From NCBI RefSeq assembly GCF_035222375.1, contig NC_085890.1, positions 3,348,001-3,412,000 of the forward strand: a stretch of DNA of 64,000 bases, read 5' to 3'. Shown piece by piece: positions 36,430 through 47,428 of this stretch. The stretch's first letter is position 1; the number at the start of each line of letters is the position of its first letter. The translations under genes and the position numbers were made by a program. Under the pieces are notes generated by a model, which ran no database searches, had not been told where the DNA came from, and saw nothing but the letters and a program-made list of their open reading frames with translations. Source of the DNA: Podospora pseudocomata (lineage: Eukaryota; Ascomycota; Sordariomycetes; Sordariales; Podosporaceae).

Positions 36430-36622
36430 CGCGCTCCTTTGCTAGCTGACATGTGCGAATCTTGGCAAAGCGCGTTGTCTGGCGGAGGTTGGCTGGGTCG
36501 GTAATCCCTCGGAACTTTGCTTCCTCGCTATCTGTCCAACAGTGTGAAAGAATGGTATATCGAATTGATTGGGGGTCTTGGATATCCGTGGGTTGCAACG
36601 TTTTGGTGTTAATGAACCGCAT
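36430..36622 (-). pseudogene. Truncated HET-domain gene fragment
   Basis: From an ATG at 36622, the frame gives MRFINTKTLQPTDIQD, YTILSHCWTDSEEAKF and FAKIRTCQLAKE, which match the first ~60 residues of HET-D/HET-E-type incompatibility proteins. The usual next block (WIDTCCID) and everything after it are absent. The open frame continues to 36209 with unrelated sequence. It is best read as a relic of a lost HET gene. Confidence 0.65.
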
Positions 36623-36988
36623 GTAGTCGTATAGTTGACTGCAGTCAAGATCGAAATTTGGATTTGAGATGACGAAAGCAAACGAAGACTGAACAATAAA
36701 AGGAAATGAATTTCTGCCTCACGCGCTTCCTTCCTCGCTCCAGCCGATGTGGCTTGCTTGGGAAGGACCCTGGCCAATGATTGCCCGCATAAGCCGCACA
36801 ACTCTGGCAGCGCCTCGTTTGCATTATGGTCAAGATATGCTCTTTTCAAAACGCCTAGACATTTCTGCATTGGTAGGTAAGTTTAAGCGTTTCATCCGCC
36901 GACTTTCCAATCGTAACTATCAAACACGACCTCCTCCACAGACTTCGCGAGCTGTGCTTGATCGTGCGTTTACCGCTGTGCCCAAGTC
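36623..36988. other. Intergenic region
   Basis: No gene was recognised. It includes the 3' flank of the P450 gene. Confidence 0.5.
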
Positions 36989-38610
36989 TCACAACTCCCT
37001 CCTGGTGACTACAACATTCATGTCACTCTGGATGAACACGGCCGCATTGAAGGAGGTCCAAGGATTTGTAGGATCAACCAGAGTAACATCGAACCGGCGA
37101 AGAAGCTGCGTAGTTGGATGTTAGTAACAGCATATGGATTTTGCAGGGTCAACTGCTCACCTCAACATAAGCTTTATTGAGCTCAATCTGTGCCACTGTC
37201 TTCCCTAAACACTCCCATCGACTGCCTGATGCAAACTCCATCATGACAGTCTGGTCCATGGTCCGATACTTTTCTGGCTCAATATCCAGCCATCTCTCAG
37301 GCCTAAAGACATCCGCATCCTCCCCAAAGATCTTTTTACTTCTCAAGAAGCTGAAAGGGGCCCACGCAATGATGGTTCCGGCGGGGATGTGAACTCCACA
37401 GACAACCTGGTCACTATCAGAGACCTTGGGGAGGGCAGCGGTCGCTGGCGGCCACATTCGGAGGCCCTCCCGAATGACGGCCTGAAGGTATGGCAGATTC
37501 CTGGCCTCGGCGTCTGTGATGGGTGAGGAGATGCGACCTTCGCGGATGCCAGTGTCAATTTCGGCCTGTAGACGGCGGTAGACGAGCGGGTTGGTGATGA
37601 TGAAGAGCAACGTGGAGCGAATGGCTGTAGCTGACGTGTCGGAGCCGGCAATGATCTGTACCACGGTCTCGCCTTCCGCTTCTTCCCTGGTGAGGCCATT
37701 GGCGACGAAGGAGCCGAGCATATCGCGCTTGATCAAGGGTTTGTCCCCGTAGCGTTCGGCAACCGCTTGCTGGGCCGTCTTGACAACAGTTCCGATGCCA
37801 ACTACCCTGTCGATGTCGGGCATCAGAAACTTGAGACGAGGTGACTGAATCAGCTTCAGGAGCCAGGGCATAAACCCTATCGTGAGCATGATGGGAAGCG
37901 TGCTCTCAGTGGTCTGAATGTAGCTGAACAGATCCTGATCGGCGGCGAGGTAGCCCAGTTCCTTGCCAAACGCCAATGCAGAGATGACGTCCAAGGTGAA
38001 ATACTGTACTTTGCGCGCCAGGTCGACGGGCTTGAATTCGGTCTTGCTTGACAGATACTTGTTCTCTAGTAGTGACACAAGACCAGCGACTTGTCTGTCG
38101 ATGAGCTCATGGAGGTTGTCGACATCTTTGCCGCCGTAGCCTGGCATGAGCTTTGCCCTCAGCTTTTCGTGAACCTGGTCATCCGTGGTTGAGAAAGCAT
38201 TGTCCTTGTAGGGATCAAAACGAAAAGCGCGGTACCAAAATGGTCGCTTCCACGCTGAACGGACTCCCCAAATACGTCTCAGCTCTTCAGCGTCGCCGCA
38301 GACGACCCAATTGGGTGCGATCTTTGCGATTGGACCTGTGAAATTAATGTCAGTCAGTCGATGGATATGCAGCAAGGACAGGTAGGTCAGCATGGGGTGG
38401 AATACCATATCTTTTGTTTGCATCCTGAAGGAGGAAGCAAAATCGACCGCTGAGCTGGGCGCGTATCATCCACAGGTCGGTCCATCCAGCCCAGAATGGC
38501 CCAGGAATATGCCGTGTTCTAACAAAGGACTGGACCCGAGTGGCGATGACAAAGCAAAGTAAGAGGGCCGTCCCGATGAGGGCCACGGTCGAGGAAGGTA
38601 GCCATGACAT
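36989..38610 (-). CDS. Cytochrome P450, pisatin-demethylase-like
   Basis: Three exons on the minus strand (38610-38406, 38335-37161, 37105-36989) give 498 aa. The N-terminus has a membrane anchor (VALIGTALLLCFVIA) followed by the proline hinge HIPGPFWAGWTDLW. P450 landmarks are the oxygen-binding I-helix AGSDTSAT, ExxR in VIREGLRMWP, FRPERWL, and the heme loop FASGSRWECLGK with ligand Cys at about residue 443. The loop has one extra residue between Arg and Cys compared with the strict consensus, as in several fungal P450s. Fungal relatives hydroxylate or demethylate small molecules at the ER. An ATG five codons upstream (38625) is an alternative start. The gene is divergent from a LaeA-like methyltransferase across 483 bases, which suggests co-regulation in a small pathway. 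Confidence 0.93.
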
Positions 38611-39093
38611 GGCAGAATCTCGCATTTCTGTACCGTGTGGAAAACAGCAGTTTGGGAAACACAAGCTGGGTTCCGTCGTGTCACATGGTGGGCATTTCAT
38701 TTCCACGATAACCACGGCCTGTTTTTGAGGTGTGCTGTGGTCCAGGGCTTGGGGATGCTTGTTGGCTTTGCAGCAGCTAGGGTGTATGTGCACTACTGCA
38801 ACAGCAGAAGTGTGCTGGACCGCCTGGGACCAATTATCGATGGTCCTTGTTGGTTTGTTGGCGTTCTGAGCGTGTGATTGGGAAGCGGGGGACTCGCATG
38901 TGTCAAGCCACACCGGCAACCGGGGGCATGTTCCGTTCATTGTCTGGGATGTGGCTACCTCAGCTCAGCATCCCCTATCTAGCCGCTCGCCGTTTTCCTT
39001 GTTCTGGCTGACCGACCACCACGACTCCGCTCTTTCGAACTCTTACGGACCATCAAACCCAAGTCGAGGCCGGATCACAAACACAACAAGATC
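38611..39093. promoter_or_regulatory. Shared divergent promoter, P450 and methyltransferase
   Basis: These 483 bases separate the start codons of two oppositely oriented genes and must contain both promoters. No factor-binding site can be assigned from sequence alone. Confidence 0.5.
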
Positions 39094-40667
39094 ATGCCTC
39101 AAACACCGCCGGAGGATGTCCGTCATCAGCACGAAGTCGAGCTTGTATGCCCAATTCACCTTTTCCCCGCAGTCCGGGGGATTTGCCACCTAATCTTTGA
39201 CATTAGGGACCGTCAGATGCTCATGATGAAGAGAATTACGACTCAGGTGTAGACGATGTATGTTTCACTTCTTCGTGTCTCAAGACTCGCCGATCCTGAC
39301 CGACTGTAGGCGTCAAGACGTAGTAGTCTCACCTCTCTACGATCTAGCATTTTTGAGTTCTACGAAGAGAACGGACGGACCTACCATTCTATGAGTGCTG
39401 GGAAATATTTCATGCCGAATGATGCAGTAAGCCATGTGCGCGCCGTCCCGCCATTACATCGTGCTAAATCATATGTTCACTTATAGTCCGAAGTTGAACG
39501 GCTGGGTAGGTCCACATGCAGCTGGGGGCAAATGCCCGTCGGCTACGTTAGCTGACTTGGCAACTTCTAAACAGACTTGCAACACCACCTTTTCAGATTG
39601 ACTTTTGACGACCAGATTTGCCTTTGCCCAAAGAAAGACGGCGCCAAACGAGTACTTGATCTCGGCACCGGAAGTGGCATCTGGTGTATCGATTACGGTA
39701 AGGCTTCTGGTGCTTCGTTTCCACGCAGAAAGCTAACTGATTGGGATGGAATAGCGGATCAGCATCCCGAGGCAGAAGTGCGTTAGCCTCGTTTGTTTTC
39801 TATTTCTTTCAACTCGATTGCTGACCATCCTAAAGGTCATCGGTGTAGACCTAAGCCCAGTTCAACCGGACTTGTGCGTATACATCTGCCAAGACCTTTG
39901 ACAACACCGCTTACCCTAGATCTAGCATACCGCCGAATTGTTCCTTTGAGGTACATCTCATAAGACGACCATGCCATAGCATGTATGGAATGAAGCTGAC
40001 ATTTCCAGATTGACGATCTCGAAAAGGAATGGACATGGTCCAAGAAGTTCGACTTCATTATCAGCCGCTTCATGACAGGCAGCTTCGCCGACAATGCCTC
40101 CATAGTCAAAAAGGTCTACGACCAGCTGGAACCCGGCGGTTACTTTGAAGCACAGGACATGGCTCTGCCAATTGGCTGTGATGACGGCACCTTCACTGAG
40201 GACTCTGGCCTATGGATCTGGATGTCATGGCTCATGAAGGCCATGGAAGCTATGCATCGACCTTTCTCAGCTGCGCAAAACTGGAAGTCTATGATGGAGG
40301 AAGCCGGGTTTGAAGACGTCGTCGAGTACATCTACAAGTGGCCAATCAATGGCTGGCCCCGTGACCCCAAGTACAAGAGGCTGGGCCAGTGGGCACTTTA
40401 TGACATGGACCAGGTCATGGAGGCGGCCATCTTGGCGCCTCTTACGAGGGCAATGGGCTGGAGTCAAGAAGAGGTGCTGTTGCTAGCTGCTGACGCGAGG
40501 AAGGTGTTGAGAGATCCGAGGGTGCATGCTTACTGGCCCATGTGAGTGATCTTTGGATGGTACAATACGGCGGGCGATGCTGACCCCAATCCTGCAGATA
40601 TGTTGTTTATGGCCGCAAACCGTTCTCTTCGAAACAGAAGCCGAGTGTCGACAAGACTACCGCTTAG
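39094..40667 (+). CDS. SAM-dependent methyltransferase, LaeA-like
   Basis: Ten exons fit in phase: 39094-39144, 39207-39257, 39310-39426, 39487-39505, 39575-39697, 39755-39777, 39836-39873, 39926-39950, 40009-40541 and 40598-40667, giving 349 aa. The SAM-binding motif is VLDLGTGSGIWCIDYA (about residues 107-122). It is followed by the acidic VIGVDLSPVQP, DFIISRFMTGSF and the LEPGGYFEAQD post-motif. The N-terminus has the YEENGRTYHSMSAGKYFMPND signature of fungal LaeA/TAM-like methyltransferases. Some relatives are global regulators, but most paralogues sit in metabolite clusters or are uncharacterised. This looks like one of the paralogues, next to a P450. Several exons are under 40 nt, so the gene is unusually finely split. 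The join at 39873/39926 gives FIPPNCSFE, the expected motif. Confidence 0.92.
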
Positions 40668-40765
40668 GGTCCGCAGGTTGATCGAGGGAAGTACAAAGGA
40701 TAGCTGCGGGAGATGAAAATAAGAATTTGTTGTTACTATTTGCAGACCACGCACTCCCTCTTACA

Positions 40766-41677
40766 TCACAGCTTTGCTCCCCCGCTTACCTTCTCATGCA
40801 ATGAACACAGCCCTATTTCCGACTCCCTCGCAAAATCTACCACCCTCATTAGATCATCCTTTCCTGTGCTTCCAACTCTTTTCACCAGTTCACTCAGCTC
40901 TTCCTGATCCCCCATCGACGCAGCCCTCACAGCCCGCTCCACCCACTGAATCCTCTCCCCCGTCCACCCCCTCCTCTTCAGCCCCACAGCGTTAACCCCC
41001 ACCGTCTTCCCTCTATACCCCTTGACCATACTATACGGCAAAACATCCCTGCTCACCACCGTCGCCCCCCCAACATAGGCATACTCCCCAACCCTCACAA
41101 ACTGAACGGTCCCTCCCATGCCCGCAAAAATCGCTCCCCTCCCCACCGTTACATGCCCAGCCAGGAGGACCCCGTTCACGAGGATGACCTCATCCCCCAA
41201 GACACAGTCGTGAGCAACGTGGCTGTTGGCCATGAGTAGACACCCGTTTCCTATCACTGTTCCTTTGGCCGAAAAGCCGACGTTGCAGGTTACGCCCTCG
41301 CGGATGGTGCACGAGTTTCCGATGGTGAGCTTGCCGGTGTTGGGAGGTTGGGATTTGTCGGCTAGGGCTTGGGAGGGGCCGCCTAGGACGGAGAAGGGGT
41401 GGATGGTGCAGTCGGTGCCGACAGTGGTGTTGGAGGGGATGGAGACGTGGGAGAGGAGGGTGGTGCGGGCGGAGATGGTGACGTTGGGGCCGATGAGGCA
41501 GAAGGCTCCGACGGTGGCGGTTGGGTGGATGAGGGGGAGGGAGGAGGGGTGGATGAGGGAGGAGGGGTGGATGAGGGAGGAGGGGTGGATTCGAGGGGTG
41601 GGATGATGTGGTTGTGTTGATGGGAGGGGGGGGAGCGTGATTGCTGGTTGATTGGGAGGGATGTTTGAGTCGTCCAT
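40766..41677 (-). CDS. LpxA-type acyltransferase (left-handed beta-helix)
   Basis: An intronless frame of 303 aa starts at ATG 41677. The open frame extends 83 codons upstream but lacks another ATG. Hexapeptide repeats dominate residues 30-245. LpxA landmarks are clear: IGPNVTISARTTLLSHV, an IREGVT block, MANSHVAHDC (catalytic-type His at about 156), LAGHVTVGRGAIFAGMGG, VQFVRVGEYAYVGG, DVLPYSMVKG and GLKRRG at the start of the C-terminal helical part. LpxA transfers a 3-hydroxyacyl chain from acyl carrier protein to UDP-GlcNAc in the first step of bacterial lipid A synthesis. Fungi make no lipid A, so substrate and role are unknown. An 18-bp tandem repeat near 41541-41590 encodes a tripled HPSSLI. 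Absence of introns and bacterial affinity suggest horizontal origin. The gene is convergent with the methyltransferase, 98 bases apart. Confidence 0.88.
   Translation of the reverse strand: MDDSNIPPNQPAITLPPLPSTQPHHPTPRIHPSSLIHPSSLIHPSSLPLIHPTATVGAFCLIGPNVTISARTTLLSHVSIPSNTTVGTDCTIHPFSVLGGPSQALADKSQPPNTGKLTIGNSCTIREGVTCNVGFSAKGTVIGNGCLLMANSHVAHDCVLGDEVILVNGVLLAGHVTVGRGAIFAGMGGTVQFVRVGEYAYVGGATVVSRDVLPYSMVKGYRGKTVGVNAVGLKRRGWTGERIQWVERAVRAASMGDQEELSELVKRVGSTGKDDLMRVVDFARESEIGLCSLHEKVSGGAKL
41541..41590. repeat. 18-bp tandem repeat within the LpxA-type gene
   Basis: About three copies of a GAGGAGGGGTGGATGAGG-like unit encode HPSSLI repeats at residues 31-47, which could add one coil to the beta-helix. 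Confidence 0.8.
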
Positions 41678-42330
41678 TGTTGTTGATGGTGGTGGTGAAG
41701 GAGAGGCGGGTGAAGAGGATGGCTGTTTTATAGGTTTAAAAGAAGCAGTAAGTACCTCGTTTAAGCTTAGTTTTCTCCTCACCAAACACTTCGCTTGGTC
41801 TAGGCCATAACCCAAATTGGCACTTGAATGAGCAGTTGTGGAGGTGCCATCGGAACTAGAAGCTGCCGTGCATGGCACTAGGAGATGATGGAACTGTCTG
41901 ATAAGAATGGCCGAGGTAATAAACAAGTTAACGATAGACTTCTAGGTACATTCTGGGATCATCATTTTGCGTGTGATTCATGGACTTGGGGATTACCTAG
42001 TGTACAGGTGACTCTCTAGGTAGGAGCAACTTTTATTTGCGTACAGACTGATCCAGGTTTCATGAGATGCAAGATATTTTGATCGGACTGGTTTGATATA
42101 ACTTATTTCAATAGGTATTTTGGCCATTTTGGAGTTGTCTAGGTAGACATTCCTAAAGTCCTTTCAGATACACGTGCATAAAGCTCGTCCATTTGATACC
42201 ACAGCTCACATCGTGGCCAGGGCTCTAAACACACAATGCCAAGACACCCACTAATTGCAATTTCCAACCCCTGACTGGACTTTTCACTTCTCACAGCGCC
42301 GCCCTACTGCCACTACAAATATCTTGATCA
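41678..42330. other. Divergent promoter region
   Basis: Separates the LpxA-type gene (-) from the unknown plus-strand gene. It is relatively AT-rich. The open frame running upstream of the LpxA-type ATG lacks another ATG. No other gene was seen. Confidence 0.5.
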
Positions 42331-43764
42331 ATGGCGCGAGCAACCCAATGGCATGCAACCATTGCCATTTACATCTTTTTCCTACCTACAATCTTTCTCC
42401 ACCTTCACATCAGAATGAGTTCAGAATTTGACCCGCAACACTCCTCTTCTGAAGAAGAAGCCATTGAAAAATGGAACCCCCGCCCCATAGTCAGCGACCC
42501 ATCCCACTGCGCTGAGCTTTATAACCTCCTACTCTCCAGATACATCGCCGCTATCCCATCTGAATTCCACTCCCAAACCCACCCTCCAACAACAACCGCC
42601 CTCGAAACAACCCTCTTCCCCCGCTTCAGTACCCTCCACCCAGCCTTCTTCTCCAACATGGAAGACCCTCACTCCCACCCATTTCACATCCTGCTCTCCC
42701 AGCTGCAGACAAGCTCTCCATTCCAACGGGACGCAATCCTCTCCCCGTTCTTCATCCAACCAGAACCCGACTTGCTCGTCCCCTCAGAGGCGTACCACTC
42801 TCTCTTCCAGATCGACTTTGAAGAGGCACTCGAACAACAAGGCCGGTGTCTCCTCTTGTTCCTCCCCGGGAACATGGACTTCACCGGCGAGCCACCCTAC
42901 GACGAGGGACTGGTGCTCGATGCCGACACCCTCGAGGCGACATGGCGCCACGGGATGGACGGCCTGCCGGAGTACCCCGGTCCAAGCTGGATTCCCCTCC
43001 ATGTTGTTTTGGAGAAAGAACGGGAAAAGTGGGAGAGGGGGGAGTACTACTTTGACGAGGAGCAGATGAAGGTTGAGCAGAGAGGCTGGACAGAAATCGG
43101 GTTGGACGAGACAGTTCAGGCTTGGGAGGGCTTGCTGAAGGCGATCGAGGACAAGGGTGGGACGGGAGGGGAGTGGGATGAGCCTCTGAGATTGGAGGAT
43201 GAGGATATTGAACGGTACAAGGTCAGTCGGTTCGCCAAGGAGTTTCTGAGCAGGTCCAAGAGGCCAAAGTTCAAGTTTATTGGTCCGGGAATCACGGTGT
43301 TCTCGCCGGAGAGTTGGCTCGAGGTTTATGGGTCCGAACCGGAGAATTCTGAGCGGAGGTTGAACAAGAATGGTGCTGAATACCAAAACTGGCCGACTTT
43401 GGTTTTCCCGTCTGCTTACCAGGTTGGATCGCCCTTTCATCAATGGAGCCCTGGGTATTACAAGGCTGCACTTTCTGAGATGGTTCACCGTCGGACGGGT
43501 GTTTATCTCAATGGATGGGATCAGCGGTACGCCGAGGCAGCTGAGCTGGTGAGCGGATCAGCTGATGTTCCTCGAGGGATCACGTCTTTTGACAGGCCGC
43601 CACCATGGGGACCAGTACGAGGGACCCGTCTGGCACTAATCTTGCGGCACTGGACCAGGTTGGTGGAAGATGGGACGTGGGAGGTGGGCGACGACGGTGT
43701 TGCAGAACATTTGACTTGGTGGAATGATGACAATAAAGCGAAGGCTCAAGTGAGGCGTGTTTAG
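42331..43764 (+). CDS. Protein of unknown function, 477 aa
   Basis: A single open frame from ATG 42331 to 43764 has strong coding character throughout. A second ATG at 42415 (MSSEFDPQHSSSEEE) would drop a 28-residue hydrophobic leader (IAIYIFFLPTIFLHLHI). That leader may be a signal anchor or may simply be untranslated leader. I recognise no catalytic family. The protein is acidic and Trp-rich, with features such as LLLFLPGNMDFTGEPPYDEG, PGPSWIPLHVVLEKE, PGITVFSPESWLEVYG and TGVYLNGWDQRYAEAAEL. These look like a conserved ascomycete hypothetical. It is convergent with the next gene, whose stop lies only 18 bases away. Confidence 0.8.
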   Translation: MARATQWHATIAIYIFFLPTIFLHLHIRMSSEFDPQHSSSEEEAIEKWNPRPIVSDPSHCAELYNLLLSRYIAAIPSEFHSQTHPPTTTALETTLFPRFSTLHPAFFSNMEDPHSHPFHILLSQLQTSSPFQRDAILSPFFIQPEPDLLVPSEAYHSLFQIDFEEALEQQGRCLLLFLPGNMDFTGEPPYDEGLVLDADTLEATWRHGMDGLPEYPGPSWIPLHVVLEKEREKWERGEYYFDEEQMKVEQRGWTEIGLDETVQAWEGLLKAIEDKGGTGGEWDEPLRLEDEDIERYKVSRFAKEFLSRSKRPKFKFIGPGITVFSPESWLEVYGSEPENSERRLNKNGAEYQNWPTLVFPSAYQVGSPFHQWSPGYYKAALSEMVHRRTGVYLNGWDQRYAEAAELVSGSADVPRGITSFDRPPPWGPVRGTRLALILRHWTRLVEDGTWEVGDDGVAEHLTWWNDDNKAKAQVRRV

Positions 43765-43782
43765 GAGTGCTCAAGGCACCCC

Positions 43783-45149
43783 CTAAATAGACGTCAAGAT
43801 CCAAATCGCCGACTGACTGACCAGCCTGGGCGGACACCACAATGCGCCAGGAAGAGTAAGAAAGTGTGTCCAGTAGACCCATGCGGCGGAGTAAACGGGA
43901 ATATAAATGAGAGACCCCCATATCACCCACCAAAACCGGATGCCGCCCATCGATGGCGGTGATCGGCGCCGTATCACCTTTTTTGTTTCCGGGTCTTTGT
44001 CCACAGTCTCCTTCCAACCCCAAGTCTCACCTGTGATACGCCATATTGGAACTCCCACTGAAATGGCGACCAACATAATGCCAGGCGCCGCAAACATGAA
44101 TCGCAGCGGTGGTTGCATGTACTGCTTGATGACTTCGTTTGGAAACCTCTCCCAGGTCACACCGATGAACACCGCAGCGGAGATCTGGAAAATAAACTCG
44201 ACCAGGGCGGCCGAAACGTACGCGTCAACATAAATGTGCTCTTTCTCTTTGCGGCCGTCTTTTTCCCACGCAAGGGATATCTTCTCATTCTCTTGCTCTT
44301 GTTCTTGCTCAAGTCTTGTGTTGCCGTCAGGGAACCTCCGGCCCCCCACGGAAAACGATGTCCGCAGGATAGCGAGCCACCATGTTTTTAGTCTGGGCCT
44401 GGACAGGTAAAGAGCAAAGACCTTTAAAAATTCCAGATGTTCGTATCCCTCGGTTCTGACGACTAGAAGAGCCGCACCGACATTGCCTGTCACTTGCAGG
44501 ACAAGCCACATCAGCCATGTCCAGTATACTTTTTTGCCCCCTCGCTTGCCGAACAGGTGACACGAGGCTCTGTACAGCATTGACCTTGCCGCGGTGACGA
44601 TCAGGAGGACCGCCAGGATAACGTCCGTGGCAGCAAAGGTTGCAATTGTAGCTCCGGCGTTTGGACATTGGTCGGGACTGGTGATGTTTCGAGGCGCGAT
44701 GATCCACTCGACAGGTATAGGAGGGAGGGCAACTTTGGTGTCGTTTCCAGTGTTGAGCTCGCTGGGTGTGACGATGACGACGGGGTATTGCCCGGAGTTG
44801 CCACGATCAATGTACTATCAGCAAGAAGGTCCATCAGCAAATGTGTCTCAAATCCTGTTTGATCCTGTCATACCGGCACTGTAGCTGGGTCACCAGGAAC
44901 ATATTTGCCTGCTGACTTTGCGCCGGCAGCGGCAACGTCAGGAGGAGTTGTTATGATCACTCCTGGTGTTGTTCCCCATACGGGGACAGGTGCCGGGGCG
45001 GGGGCTGGTGCCGGGGCGGGAGCACCCCAAGTTTTGCCAACAGTCGTGCCTGCTGTGCCCGATGTGCTCCCGGTGCTGCCAGTGCTGCTGCCTGAGCTAC
45101 CACCGCCTGTTGAAACCCTGGGGGATGGACGAGTTATGATGATGCCCAT
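43783..45149 (-). CDS. Fungal membrane protein with Gly/Ala/Pro-rich N-terminus
   Basis: Two exons on the minus strand (45149-44874, 44814-43783) give 435 aa. The N-terminal part is low-complexity: a Gly/Ser/Thr stretch, then an alternating APAPAPAPAP segment. An extracytosolic-looking stretch with RNITSPDQCPNAG follows, then several membrane spans (FAATDVILAVLLIVTAA, VYWTWLMWLVLQVTGNVGAALLVV, AALVEFIFQISAAVFIGV, FMFAAPGIMLVAISVGV, IRFWWVIWGSLIYIPVYSAAW). I know no function for this topology. No signal peptide is seen at the chosen ATG, and an acceptor-like sequence (TTGACAG) just upstream leaves room for a missed first exon. The start is therefore uncertain. Confidence 0.75.
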
Positions 45150-45614
45150 GTTCAAACTGTCAACAGAAATGAAGGCTTTGAACTAAACTACCGAATCATA
45201 ACCACTCGACACCGCGCGAAGATGGTGGGCAATAAGTATCACCTATTTATCTCCGCAGCCAATGTACTACCCAACTGCTGCGACAATGATGGGAGACCTC
45301 AGCCGCATCTGCTAAACACCCGTGCCACAAAACTGCATGAGTCTAATTCATGGACATGCCCAAGGATGGGTAACACGATTTTTGGTTTAATCTAAAAGCT
45401 TCTTCTCATAGGATAGTTTCTCGTGGCGAGCTGAGATATGACAGAGAGGTGGGTAACACTGAGACACTCAAAGCTGATGGCCCACTACCTGGTCTAAATG
45501 GACTTGGACCTGCCAGCTTTTCTTGAGTGGCGCAGTAAGGCTCGAAGCGATTAGTCTCCCTACCACCCAATGATGAGAGGTTTCTCCCTAGCAAGCCAGG
45601 CCAGTCCCCACCAT
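45150..45614. other. Intergenic region
   Basis: No gene was recognised. It holds the promoter of the membrane-protein gene and the 3' flank of the MFS exporter. Confidence 0.5.
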
Positions 45615-47428
45615 CTAAGCAGCAATGGCAATCACATCTTTCGACATCTTCCGTTTCTTCACACCATCGTTAACAACTTGTCTTGTATGGCTTAAGGGAA
45701 GGATGGTCACTTACAGTGAAACATACTGAAAGAATCAAGCCAACAGCGCCTCCTACATACACAGGAATGAACACCTTTTGCAAAGCCAATACGATGGCTT
45801 GGATTGCGGCAATTCTCGACTCTTCTGACAGCGACTGGAAGTACTCTCCGCTATGCCCTGACAGGGCCAATTGCAATGTGTTTCGTGGGACGCCGGGAAG
45901 TGCCACCATGAGATTTGCGATGGCATCGTTGACGAACACTGCCCCAGCAATAGCCAAGCCAAAGGCGATGCCGCCCTGTTGGCCGAGCATAACAAAGCTG
46001 ATGCCGTACGCCATTTCCTCAGGAGGTACTAAAGTCTGAATGACAGCATATCCCGCCTGGGCAAAGGCACCGGTTCCAAGGCCAATCAGGATCTCAAAGC
46101 CGTAAAGGTGAGACTCTGGCGTGTTGGCTTCTATCCTTGCTGAGCAGACGAGACATGTTAGTTACATCATCTTGAGACGCACAAACAGATCACTTACATA
46201 ACAGCACGCCTCCCACAAGCGCCAAGATACTGCCGGTAATATACCAAGGTTGGAAATATTCCCATCTCACCATCAGGTGTCCATTGATCAAAATAGCCGC
46301 ACTCAAGGTGAAGATAAGAGGCAGTAGCCTGACAGCTGCTTCGGTCGGGCTGTCTCCCCGGGTGAACTGGAAGTATAGTGGGATGTAATAGATCGGAATG
46401 AACGCGGCAGCATTGATGGCAGCTGCAGAACAGAACAACAAGACCAGATTCCACCTTCTCAAAAAGTGCGTTGGGAAGATCTTGTCGCCCTTATCCCTTA
46501 GTCCAAAGTTCCAGCTTTGCTGCACGCCAAATGCTCCAAACACCACGAAGGATACCACGAACAACGCGATGATGTTGCCGCTATTCCACTCGTATAGGGC
46601 ACCACCCAGATTGATTGCCATAACCAAAGTCGTAATCGCCGCCACGCTCAACAACGTCCCTCCAAAATCGAATTTCTTGACCAGTTCCCGGCTCGAGGTT
46701 TCCCGTGGCTGGGGCTTGTACGACGGAATCCAAAACAGATACACCGGTGCGAACAAACCGGCAATGCACAAGTTGATGTAGAAAGCCCACCTCCACGTTG
46801 CCGGGCTCTCCACGAACGCGCCGCCCACCACAGGCCCGAGCACGGTACCGACTCCCCAAACCAAGCCCACGAAGCTGAGATATGCAGGTCTTTCCATGTT
46901 GGTGGTTGTCGCACTCAACAAGTTCATCGTCCCGAGGTACATCCCGTTACCGCCCATACCAGCCAACACCCTCCCCACAATCAGCGCGTCCATCGACGGT
47001 GCCGCTCCGCAGATGGCAGATCCGATGTTGAAGAGGACGGTGGAGAAGATGTACAGCCATTTTGCGTCGAAGAGGCTGTAAAGTTTTCCAAAGGGCAGGA
47101 CAACGCTTACGCCACCGAGTAAGAAGCCGACGGAAAGCCAAGGGAGTTTGAGGCTGTCGCCGAAGGCGTTAACGGCGGCGGGGGTAATGTCTGCTACTAC
47201 TGTGTTGTCGAGGGAGTAGAGGAAGATGGAGGATAAGATTGCGATGACGACCGAGATCCACTTGAAACCGTGGATGTCGCGGGGTGGTGGTGCTGGGTCT
47301 GTGGTGTTGGGGTTGGGAAGGCCAGCTTCGACTTTGGTGGAGTCGGAGTCGCTTCCTGTGCTGCTTGTTAGATGGTTGTTGGCAGACTTTTCCCTGAGGG
47401 AGGCCGTGGCGGATGCTGAGGAGGACAT
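45615..47428 (-). CDS. MFS exporter, DHA2 (14-span) drug/toxin efflux type
   Basis: Three exons on the minus strand (47428-46198, 46139-45715, 45656-45615) give 565 aa. Motif C-like GLVWGVGTVLGPVVGGAF in span 5, LDNTVVADITPA in span 1 (the D1 motif of 14-span drug:H+ antiporters), LSVGFLLGGVSVVLPFGKLY, and GRVLAGMGGNGMY place it with fungal TOXA/DHA2 efflux pumps. The last intron is inferred: a GTAAGT donor and short acceptor give the charged tail KRKMSKDVIAIAA. Without it, translation would stop at 45670 with a slightly different tail. Relatives export toxins or confer drug resistance at the plasma membrane. No biosynthetic cluster is adjacent. Confidence 0.92.

Noticed and set aside
41678-41926. 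N-terminal extension of the LpxA-type protein as a mitochondrial presequence
   Set aside because: The frame is open and begins with presequence-like residues, but contains no ATG, so it is not supported without a spliced upstream exon.
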